A stretch of 64,000 nt of DNA from contig CAWZYM010000402.1 in assembly GCA_963966185.1 (NCBI GenBank), positions 979,501 to 1,043,500 on the forward strand, given 5' to 3'. Shown here in pieces: positions 26,485-38,300 of this stretch (position 1 is its first letter; the number at the start of each line of letters is the position of its first letter). The DNA comes from Rhabditoides inermis. Lineage: Eukaryota; Nematoda; Chromadorea; Rhabditida; Rhabditidae. Below the pieces are notes generated by a model, which saw only the letters and a program-made list of their open reading frames with translations, ran no database searches and was not told where the DNA came from. The translations under genes and the position numbers were made by a program.

Positions 26485-27095
26485 CCCCTCCCTCTCACTC
26501 CCTATCCCACCAAATCCATATGGTCGATGGTGACGCGGCGCGAGTCGAGCAGGCTGTGCATGTATGCCCGCTGCGCCCGTGCCGCTCTTCGCCCGCGCAC
26601 CACAAACGACCATTCGTCCGCCCACACACTGCAATCGACGAGTCACACAGAACAACACCACGGCGATGGTGGGAAAACAAAAACAAACAAAAAACTTTCC
26701 ACCATCCATGCTCACATCTCCACGTCGTGCGCCGCCGCCTCCTCGAACCGCAGTGTCACGTCCGGACCGCGCAGCAGGTTGAGTGTGAGCTGCGAATGTG
26801 TTATAAACGCCATTTCACTGATTTTGAGTTTTTGTGTCAGCTGTAAATGTGTTACAAACTTGTCCAACTTAGTATTCCATGTCCAACCACCATGCGACAC
26901 CCTCACCTCCGTCCACCGCACGCTCATGTGTGCGATGTGCATCATCCGGCAGAGTGGGGGGATGAGGGGCGAGGCGATGGCCAGCCGGGTCGCGTCCTCT
27001 CCAGCCACCCGCTCCACCACCATCTCCCGCAGCTCGGCTGGCAGGGAGAACAGGGGGAACGACACTGCCCTCTCGCACGCACCCGCATCGACCAT
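25048..27095 (-). CDS. F-box protein (substrate receptor-type, 340 aa)
   Basis: Exons 26907-27095, 26716-26789, 26511-26628, 26352-26441, 26033-26185, 25754-25897, 25388-25540, 25158-25201 and 25048-25105 give 340 residues with consistent phases. An N-terminal F-box is visible at residues ~11-45: FPLFSLPAELREMVVERV, then ATRLAIASPLIPPLCRMM. F-box proteins recruit substrates to SCF ubiquitin ligases through Skp1. The remainder (SFVVRGRRAARAQRAYMHS, YWLDGSHRLSHLSLSWNS) looks like the degenerate C-terminal half of nematode F-box proteins, and no specific substrate domain was recognised. The acceptor chosen for the exon at 26352-26441 lies at the edge of a CT/GA run and is the least certain junction. 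Confidence 0.72.
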
Positions 27096-27510
27096 TCTAC
27101 AGTGTAGAGAATGAGACAGTCGTGACAATTGTGAGCAATCCGCATTATTCAATCTTCAAAATTCAATAAGCTACCTTGAATTAGTATTTGATTCGATTTT
27201 GATAGGATTCATGCATGTATAAATTAGGTATTATCAAACTGCCACACAACAGATAGCATAGACATTTTACTCGCACCTCGAACAATAACAACTTTATCTG
27301 GGTGAATTGAATTCTGTGTTTTTCTCAAATATTCGTCCATAACAACAAAAGCTCAACAATACGTCAATGGCACCGGGGCCAAAAAGAAACTGAGTGAGGG
27401 TGAATGTGTGTACCGGGAGTGAATATGTGAAATCGTTGTACAGAAACAAAGCTGAATGAGTACCGTAATAACGTATTATGTACAATAGCTGGAACAGAAT
27501 ACAGTAAATA

Positions 27511-30500
27511 TTACTTCTTATCCTTCTTCTTGTTCTTTGCCGGATCGGATATTTCGGCGAGGGTGGAAAAACAGTCACGGACAGCAGCAAGCCACGCCCC
27601 CACAGACTCCGCCTTCGCGCCGGCCATAGTGGTGCGCAGACACACCTCGAAACGGCGCTTCGCCTTCTCATTCGAGCGGTCCAACTGCAAGACAAAAATC
27701 AATCAATAAAGTAGCGGCCAGTCTCATCAAACTACTCTCGAAACGCCTTCCAACTATCTCCGAAATACCTTGCCAAATGCCTCGCAACTTGCAATCTCTA
27801 CTTCCAACAACCTCCGAATAGCCTCCTAAGCCCTCTAACTCACCCCCAGTAAGTGCTTGGCGAGACCCTGCGCCTCCTTGACAAAGTGTCCGAGGTCCTC
27901 CTGTAGCTGTTCGGGATAGACGGTGCCTCCGTCGGCGGCGCCCCTCTCTTCGAGCAGCGAGAAGAAGGCGGACAGAGAAGCGTAGCACGAGTGCAGGTAC
28001 TGCTCGCGAGACACGGACAACACTGAAATGCATCATAACATCGGTCACAACTTTCACTCTTTCATAAACCCAGTGCGTCTTTTCTATATTGTTCTGACAG
28101 TGACAGAAATCCAACGCAATCTTTCGCTGTTCCTTGTGTCTGTCACAAAACCAAATAGTGCCTGCACTCACGCGTGTCCTCAATCTTCACCAAGGCGTTT
28201 CCCTCGGCCGACTTGTTGAAGAGGCGGCCGGAGAAGGGTTTGAGGTCGGAGGAGGGGGGTGGGGTGTGCTGGGCGGCGCGGAGCAACGCGCGGAGCGACG
28301 TCGCCACGCCCTTCAGCACCGCGGCCGCGCTGTCCACGTGACGACGACCGTCCTGGAAAAGCAAATGATAGAATTTACACTATATGATACATCGTTCATT
28401 GTCCGATCATTCCACTTTGCTGCACTAACGATGCAAATCATATTGTCGATGTGACTTTGTGAATTATGTAAATCATAATGTAAATCATATCGAGTTTCTT
28501 ACCCGAATCTCGTCCAGGAACCTCGAGAAGCGCAGCTCGCTATCGAGGCTCACACATTCGGCGTACAAAAAGTGCTTCTGAAACGAACAATCACATACTG
28601 GCATCAAGCAGACCACCCACGTTGTCGTTCTGACTGGCGGTGAGGTACTTGCTCGTCTTGTCGGCGGGAATCGACATGATCGAGTCAAAGGCGCGCGCCG
28701 AACGGTCCAGGTAGTTGAGCATCGTCGCCTGAATCCAGACTCCATATTTTCTCCCGCAGGCTTCCTCTACATCATCATCGTAAATTACATAACTGCCATA
28801 ATGTGCTCCACACCCCGCTACAGTAATCCCAACCCGGCTACAGTAATCCCAACCCGTCCACTCACCACCTCTCCTCCTCGGGCGCGCATCCGGGCGGCGT
28901 GCCGGGTCAGCCGGTCTGCATAGTGAGCTAGCGACGTGTAGTAGATGGCCGCCTCGCGCTCGCTCATCCGACACTCGGCCACGCACGCAAACAGACGCTG
29001 GTAGTGCGACACCATCTGAGCATGTGAGTGAGAGACTAGACGAGTGGCAGAACAGACCTTCTCAAAGTGTCCGTCCACATCCGCTTCCGAGGCGCGCTGA
29101 CATCGCAGGTGCGCAGTGTTCACCAGTCCACCGCATGCCACCTGAACATTGACATCAGTTTTCATCCACAAACACTCACAGATTCTTTTACACTGGAAAT
29201 TTCCCCGTCCCTAGTCACAATGCACCAGCGCAGCGCCTCTCGAAACCAACTACCTACAGTACTCACATCTCCACAAACACATCACAACACTTGAAAAAGG
29301 TAATCAGTCGGTAGCATAGAATCCGTTCACATTCAAAATTCCCTCACACTACACGCACCAGTGCAGCGAGTCGTCGCTCGCCGCTCGGCTTCTCTCCGGT
29401 CAGCTCGAGGGCCGTCTGGTAGAGGCTCTCCGCCGATGACATGGACGCGTCCGCGTACTCGTACTCGGCGTCCGACGACAGCTTCTCTGAAACACAACAC
29501 ACGTCTACTCTCTCTCTCTCTCCCCTTTCGAAACGCACCGAACAGCTCCGTGATGACGACCCTGGCGAGGTCGCAGGTGAGCAGCGCGTTGCGTGACAGC
29601 ACCCGGTCAAACGGGATCATCGACTAAACACTGGTCTCATCAGCTTTCTAATGTACTGGCGTGGTCAGTCTCTTCAAAACGTCTTCGAAACACGCTGTTT
29701 GGTCGTGTTTCGAAGGAGTTTCGAAGAATCGAAGTCAGTTTCTCAGAGGGTAACACTATGTGTGCTCACGGATCACTAACCATTTTTGTGGGCAGGAACT
29801 GCACCTTGTGCTGGCAGCTGTCGCCGACGCGCGAAACGAACGCCTGTGTTCTGCAAAATACATGTATAGTGTGACGAAAACGTGTACTTAATGTGTATCG
29901 TTTCTATTCCGCACACAATAACGTGACACTGGCATGACGTGGTTGAAAACCGCAGAGATTTGAGTGTGTTCTGAACAATGTGAAAAGTGACGTTTAATTC
30001 GCGAAACAGACACCATTCGTATTTAGTATGTAAAGGTAAAGTATAATTATTTATGGAATTCCCACGATAATTGACATTTATAAATGTCGAAATTAAACAA
30101 ATGCCCACGAATCAAAAATCAATTATTAATTAATATTAGTTTCTCGATTGCAGAATAGCAGGTGAAGTCAGAAGCGTAGGAATATAACACGTCGGAATGC
30201 TGATTTTTAAATACTTTGTTGATATCATGTCTGATATTATTTTCTGCGAACAACCGATACTGATAAATACGCTATCGATTATGGAATATGCAACAAAACC
30301 TTTGACATTGACAGTGCTGCTACTTATTATTTTCAAATCTCCAAAAGAGTTTGGAGCTTACAGATGGCATCTATTGAATCATATGGTTTGCACTTCATTT
30401 ATACAACATCTCATTTACGTTTATACTAATACGTTTAGATATGGGTAGTAATAGCCGAAGAATTTATAATACAAATAAAACCAGTATTTTATCTACCCAT

Positions 30501-33500
30501 TCCTATGGGATTCAGCCCAAAGCGTCCGTTTGGAATTCATTCTTCAACATTATTAGTGTGCAACTCGAAATTATAATTAAAATAATCATACACTTTTCAG
30601 ATAAGTATGATGTGTACTATTGCTACGGTGAAAGCAACAATTTTGCATCTGTTCATATATCGCTATCGTCTGATAATGGAAACAAAAGAGACTCATAAAA
30701 CAATAGTAACGTGTATACTCATCGCAATCCCTTACATATGTTGGTACGGATTATTCTTCCCGATAGTCTCACTAACGGCTACTGAAAATCTCTCAGAACT
30801 TCTTAATGAGACTGCCAAGGTAATAATGAATCTTAAAAACTATATGAGTATGAATTCAGAAACATCCGAATCTTTGGTATCATTACGAAAAGTACGGCTA
30901 CGACAATTGGTATATATTTGATCTCAATAATATTTACATGTTAATCTTCTTGATTTACATAGCGGTTTGAAAACATAGAAATTCGCACAGCAACTATTCA
31001 ATTTTAGTGTTACGCGACGATTAATTTACAATTCTGTTTGTGGTTGACGATGAAAGCTTATCGGTTTCTTTCATCTGCAAAGCACCTGTCCACTGCGTCT
31101 ATACAACGAAATAAGCGCGTAATGATACTGCTAGTAGTCCAGGTAAACCAGGTGAAAGTATTAACAAAGTAATAAATTGTAGACTATCATTCCTTTCTTT
31201 CTAATGACCATTCCAACAGTGTGGATCAGTGTCACATGTTGGTTTGAAATGTGGTGGACAAATGGTCAGTGCAATAAAAAATCAAATGTTATATTTAAAT
31301 TAGGTTACAACGATTTCATCTTCCTCATGATCGCTCTGCATTCTTCAATCAGTGCCATAGTTATCATAGCTTGCAACAAGTCTTATAGAGACTGTTTAAA
31401 AGATATTATTTTATATCCACTACGGTTGAAGAACGCAGTCACTAATACTGCACCTGCTACAATAACAGGAAACTTATCTAATGTACCGAATGATAACAGA
31501 TTCTTTGAAAGGAGATAAATATTGATCGTTCATATACACGATAAATCCATTGATCATTGTACTATTCTAATCTTCCCTAGAGCCCAAATCATCAGTATTT
31601 TTATTGCAAAAAGGCGTGTTGACTTCTTTTTTCCTGTTGTAAGTGTGATTCATACTGCGTCACCCCCAGCAGACTTAAACACGCCAAATTAGCGAGGTAT
31701 GTTGTGGTAAGTAGTGTCTACAGACGCAATACTCATTGGGGGCAGCGGAATAAAAAGGAAGCGTCTACTAGACCAATGTCACAACACAATGTACATTGTG
31801 CAGCCTCGCCCATTTTGCCCAGCTCCTTCTCTTCCCGCTCCCACACAGATCAATCACTCCGAGACTCATTCGACCAAGAATGTCACCTACGTCCACAAGA
31901 ATCGAAGGTTGACGTGTATCACTATTCTCCTCACCCTTCTAATTATCATCATTCTGATCGGACTCGCAGTTGACATTATGAACATCTTCTTCCAGAAACA
32001 GTGGCAGGAGTTGATCAACACCGTGGCTGATAAGGTCTTGCAGAAAACAAAGAACGAGTGGCCATTCAAGAACGTTGGAACCTTCTACGAAAACCCGTAG
32101 AAGATACCGAGAATACCATAAAAGGAGATGAATATTGATCAAACTCGTACCCACGCTGAATAGTTGTTCATGATTAATAGTGTATTATTCTCATATACGC
32201 TAGAGCATCTCACTCGCAGATTATTTGCATTCTACCAAAATCATCAATATTTCAATTGCAATAAAGCATCTTTTACATATAACATATTGAAAGATTGATT
32301 CACACTGCGTGGTATGTTGTGGTAAGTAATCTCTCAATCTCTGATCAACAATACTGGGGGCAGCGGAAGCGGAATAAAAAGGGAAAGCTCTCTAGGCCAA
32401 TTTCACACCATGCACACTGTTCACGTTCGCGCGTTTGGGCCCGGTCCGCATCCAGCACCCACGCAAGTTAACCACTCCGAAAATCACTCCAACAAGAATG
32501 TCACCCACGTCCACTCCTCCAGTTCCAAGTCGGACGCGGACAGTCGAAGATTGACGGGTCTCACTGTTCTACTCACCCTTCTATTCATCATCATTATGAT
32601 CGGACTCGGTATCGACATTATGAACGTCTTCTTCCAGAAAGAGTGGCAGGAGTTGATCAACACCGTGGCTGATAAGGTCTTGCAGAAAACCAGTAACGAG
32701 TGGCCATTCAAGCACCGAGGAACCTTCTACGATGACCCGTGAATAGCATAAAACTTTATTTCTGGTTGACTTACTCACGTGTGGAAACAAACGAAATTAG
32801 CACCTAGCGCGAAATGATATTGCGATAACCTATGACTCAACACAACATATGTCGCGTTGCTTCGGTATCGGGAGAAGTCGAAACGACCTTGTTTTATTGC
32901 GCCATGCGCTTAGCCTATACGATGTACGTAGTGCAGATGCAGACGCCTCCTCTTCTCCCAACAACTCAGCTCAATCTCATTCAAAATCACTCCACCCATA
33001 ACGTCATCTACGTCAAGAAGGATGCAAGGCTGACATGCATTATCATTACACTAGTGATACTCTTCATACTGATTCTCATCGGAACTGTCTGCGATATTCT
33101 CCAACTACTCTTCCAGCCAACGTGGCAACAAGTTATCACCCACATTGCAGTAAAATGGCTGAATCAAATCAATCCATTCGCACCACAACCAGCACCACAA
33201 GGTTAGCAATCATTGCCACTTTCAACCTCATAGTGTATAATAAACATATATTTTAACAAGACCCGTGTAGTTGATCGACATAACGCAATAAAATTAAAAT
33301 TACCAATATTAACAAAAGTGAAAGCCAACCTCGTGGTGAACGTGCTGAGCAGGGTGTTGCACTGCTGCTGCGACATGGCATTCACCAGCGAGTCCGCAAA
33401 GAACATGTACGAGAACGAGTGATCGCCTGAAAGGACAATGATCATAATGATTCTCTGATTCCGATTCTCGTGCTCATCGCAACTGTATAATATTATTCTG

Positions 33501-35329
33501 GGGGATAGTTCGCCGGGTCACGGTAGAAAATCGATCTACCCTCGAGTCGCAATTGATCTACCCTCTCGTCGTGAGGAGACCCAAGCGCGCGCATTCAAAC
33601 GATAATATCGATCAAAGAAGCCGACATGCGAATCAAAGAGGCCGCGACACACTCGAGCCTTTCCCGCGCCGTCTGACCTCTCTCGCTCGCGACTGAGGTT
33701 CGCCAAATGACCCCGGCTGTCAATAGCAAAAACTATCCTCCAGGCGACGACTATATGTTTTCGCACAACTCACAACAAGTTCGCAACACGCGTACGAAAC
33801 AATACATCGGAATAATTTTCCTAAAGGGAGGAAGAAAATGATATCTGATAGCGCTCTGTCAGGATACTCTACGTACACTCCATCCCTTTATCTCGGGACA
33901 GTTTCCCTTGAGCTGCAAAAGAGGTCGAAAGTCGAAATTGATAGCGCTCTGTCCAATAATATTGACACACTCCACCCCCTCCTTCCCCCCTCTCACCGCT
34001 CCTCTCCACTCCTTTCATCGCCAGCTGACCGATCGCCTCCTCGCGGTAGCTGCGGTACGCGGAAAACTGAACATATTCATTCAATTCACTGTCGTTCCAA
34101 CATTGGCTCATTCCATATTCTATGTAAATGATAACACATGTAATGACCCAATAACCCACTAAAGGATCGTAGATTTTGACCTTTTATCAATGTAAATGAT
34201 ATACAAAATCCAGTGCGCTCGCTCCTATTTTACTGTTGCCCTGTTTCATCTCGTTTACTGTGGCTACTTTTTCGCTGAAGCTTACTGTCGTTTACACAAA
34301 AAGCTGGGTCATTCAATGTGTAAAAATGATATGAATATGAATAGAACTACAACTCTACAACGCACCTCGTCGCTCCTCTTGCTCTCGCCGGGTGCGAGGA
34401 GGACCTTTGCGAGGGCGGCCGTGATGGTGCCCATGAGACCGGGCGCCAGGGCGTTTGCCGCAGCCGCGTGCCGCCCCCGCGACGACGACAGCACCGCCGC
34501 TGCAGAGGTTTCATTCAGAACCAGAAATCACGAGAGATAATGCAATTATTACTATCATTTCTTCCTCTCTCGCATTGCGCGGTCGAGTTGAAATGATCCT
34601 CCCCCAATACCCCTGAGCAGGCCCGCTAGATACTATTTGTGGATTACAAATACAATGGAAGAAATCACAAAATCACAAACACATAGATTTCAGATTCTAA
34701 CAAACTACTGATCAGGTCCGTGAATAGGGACAAAGTCAAGACTGTGACAGAACCCATTGGCACATGTGGACCATCTCGGGCTGATCAATTCACCACTTCA
34801 CCCATAGTTGCCCACTCACAGCAGCAGACGAGTCCGGTGCGCGCGTAGCGGTACGCCTTGCCGAGGCGGTCAATGTTCAGCGACGCGTCGGCCAACACCT
34901 GATGAATACGAGATGAGGACGACAGCGAATCGACACGGCTGATGCTCGTGCCAATTAGTACAGTAGTATGGTACATAACCATACTACTGTACTAATTGGC
35001 ACGACCGGAGAATTTGGTTTTTTCACGTTACGGTTTAAAATCCAGTCGACTGTGTACTAAATGAACCGGATTGGCAGGAGTCGGAGTGTGTTTTACGACT
35101 TCACTCTCTCCTAACCGTCTCCTCGGCACCCACCTAACCACCCACCCACCTGATACGCAGCCGCCGCCCTGAGCAACACCGCCGACCGCAGCACCGAGCG
35201 CTTCTCGGACTCGTTCATCTCTACAATGAGACATACATTGGGTATACCGTATACCAAAATAAGAAACAACAGTGGCTAGGTTATTCGTAATCACAAATAT
35301 GCATCAACACCAGCTTTCTCTCTCTTTCG

Positions 35330-35369
<40 letters not shown>

Positions 35370-38300
35370 CCCACCCTCCTTTCCGCAGGCCACGGCGTCG
35401 TCGGGGCCGTCGGGCACAAACGGCAGCGCCTCGTCGCCCGCGTGCTTCTCGTGGTGCTCCACGCACCGCAGCGCCTGAAAAACATTAATGTAAAAAAAAA
35501 CCTGTGAGCTGCTCATTGCAAACATTTATGTGATAGAATGGCGCGGTCAGTCGCTTCACGTTTTGCGGCTACTGCGAGTGGGTAACGGATTTCACACACA
35601 TACTCACTTCGAGACAGTGTTCGAGTGCTTGGGCGCAGCAGTCGGCCGCCGTCCGGCAGTTGGGCAGGGCGTTGGAGGGAGAGGGGGAGGCGGCGCGGTC
35701 AGTGTCGTCGTCGTCGACTGAGGGGTGGAGGAGGCGGTCCACCTGAACGAAATCATAGCCATCGTCAAAAAGATGCAAACAACAAACATAACTGACTATC
35801 AATAAAAAGTCCACCTCAAATGAGTGATAACAATTATGAAAAGAAAAGAAATAAACACCTCCAATTGATAAATTGAAGTTCATCTCAACGGAGTTACAAC
35901 AATCATAAAATGACAAGCAATACCGATAATCAATATAAAACAGCTCACTTGAATAGCGGCGCTGATCTTGCCGGCAGAGCCCGCCGGCTCGTTGATGGTC
36001 ACGTCGATGCCGTCCACCACACCGTCAGACGACGTGTCCTCGGGTCCTGGAGACGAGTTAGTACACAGATAACAATTTGATTTTGATCAGAGGGTTTTCT
36101 TGAGATCATAAAGGTTACGGCATAAGAACAATTCACTCTGCTTGCGAACGTGACGGTTACGGTTGGTGAAAATTTCTGCATGAGAACATACGGGTTACGG
36201 TAGAAAAACAATTTACTATTCTCGTGAAAGTGTTACGGTAGGAAAATGATTCACACTGCTCGTAAAAATCAAGGTTACGGTAGTCGAGCAATTCACGCAC
36301 CTCTATCCACACCGTCGTACGCGTAGAACATGTACAGGTTGGCGAGCAGGTATTCGATGCACGCGTTGAGCTGAAAAGGGGACAGTCATGTACGTCTTCA
36401 TGTCCGGGTGAGAAATAATTTGAAGGAATATTGAAAATCGGAACAAGTGAAATGTGAAAATCCCTTCGAGTCCACGGGTGATAAATACTTCGAATAGCCT
36501 CGATCGTGCCGAATTTCGAAAATCGAGCGGACAGTTGAAAATTTCTTTAAAGTGTTCTCCTCTCCTACTCACATGCGGCATTCTTTGTCGTTCGAGCAGA
36601 CCCTTGGCCGAGTTGAGCAGACGAAAGATCACCGCCGACACCTTGCCCGAGCGGTGCGCCGACGTCGACTTCATCAGCTTGAGCGATAACTGAAAAACAA
36701 ACAAATTGAATAAAACAATCCAAGTAAAGAATGAATAATTATATTCACAAGATATCAAAGTCCCCAAGTAATCAATATTCGAATTAACAAAATACCTTGT
36801 AAAGGAGCATGGCTACGGGTACGAGGAACGGGTTGCACTGGCTGTTGCGCGCCATATCCGGGCAGAGAGACGTGAGATCGTAGAGTTTGATCGACGACGA
36901 ACCCGCCTCTGGACAATACCAATCAATACAAATCAACTATTAAATCAATCATTCATCCAGAATCGCTACATCCTGACTATACAACATTTAGAGGTATTAT
37001 AATAATCTACCGTAATACCGTATGTAACTCACCCCGGAACAGCCAGTACGTGTGGCCTTGCTGGGTCATGTTGCGCGAGAGGAACGTCATCACGTTCTCC
37101 GCCACTACCTGGAGACAGAGGTGAACAACAACAACAACAACAACAACAAACAAACAAACACACCTTGAGATCCTCGGGGTCAAAGGTGGGAGTCGTGTAG
37201 TTGGGCAGCTCCTCGGTGAGCACCGCCTCGTACTCCTAGAAAATAAACAAGTCCAACCACAAAACAAGATACCTACAATACTGTTAAAACAATCACGCAC
37301 TAATTATCCTCACACAATTGTCCCACCCACCTTGACAATGCCGTGCTGGTGGTAGACCATTACCACTTCGGGCACGTTACACATCAGCTGATCCAGCAGC
37401 AGGTCCATACCCGTCAATATCGAGATCGGCTTCTTCTCCTCGCTGAACAACGATAACGTGGACACATTGTTTGAGGATTAATGGGTCGAAACAGGGATTG
37501 TGTTTCTTTTTTACTTGTGAACTACTCTCTCGGCCTGGTTTCGTATTGTTTTAAAACTAGTTTCAAACTGCCAATTCATAAAGAGCACTGACCTGAGTTT
37601 GATGGACACCGACGGGAACTGTCCGCCGCCGAATATGGGCAGATCCGTGTCGACGAGGACGCGGAGATCGTGAAACTCCCACAGGTACGCCGGCTTCTCC
37701 ATCTCAAAGTGCTCCTGCAAGACAGAAGATCATGATAGCAAAATAACGAAAGGAACACGATGACGATATTCAAGATGTTTCATGGTATCATGTTGTCAAC
37801 AGCAACTATGAGTAGTAAGACTCACCTCGGGCAGGACCTTGTAGGCGAACGACTTGAAGCCCTCCCGGTGGCGGCGCGTGAGCTGGTACTGGTTCTCGAA
37901 GCCCTTCAGCGCCACCTCCGAACCCAGCACGTCCTCCCACCCATCCGAACAGTCCTTGCTGAAGAGAAAACAATACTAACAATAATAAAGAACCATATCA
38001 ATCTAAAGAAACACAGTTAACAGTGAATGTCAAATAGTCAAATTAAATTTGTTCGAAATCACGATTGATTCATAAGAGTGACCTTTTGTACGTGTATTAA
38101 TTATGTTCACAATGAATGAAAACTAGAAATTAAAAATTGAAGATACCTGTGCCAGACGAGGTGTTCGACGAGCTCGTCTTCGGGCATACATGTCGAGCAG
38201 ACGGCCTGCGAGGAGGACTGCGAGTGCGAGAGCGACTCGTACAGACCGCGCAGCGACTGCGACGACAATATCTGCAACCGACTGTGGTTATGATGTGTCG

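Larger units (their letters stand above)
31508..32740. repeat. Tandem duplication of about 613 bp carrying genes A and B
   Basis: AAAGGAGATAAATATTGATC at 31508 (spanning the chemoreceptor stop codon) recurs with one change at 32121, just after gene A. Downstream landmarks (AAATCATCARTATTT, TGATTCAYACTGCGT, the promoter block and the coding region) recur in the same order at an offset of 611-621 bp. The duplicated unit therefore starts inside the last codons of the chemoreceptor gene. Confidence 0.8.

Noticed and set aside
30860..30909. Early donor in the chemoreceptor exon (GACAATTG before GTATAT)
   Set aside because: Using it shifts the frame of the next exon; reading on to a GTTTGA donor after 30964 keeps the frame and restores a transmembrane segment.
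32832..32921. Upstream in-frame extension of orphan gene C
   Set aside because: Alignment with paralogues A and B starts at the inner MYVVQ; the extension has no counterpart upstream of A or B.
36112..36300. Regular repeat with similar-length units, CRISPR-like
   Set aside because: Eukaryotic intron, degenerate contiguous units and no distinct spacers or cas genes.
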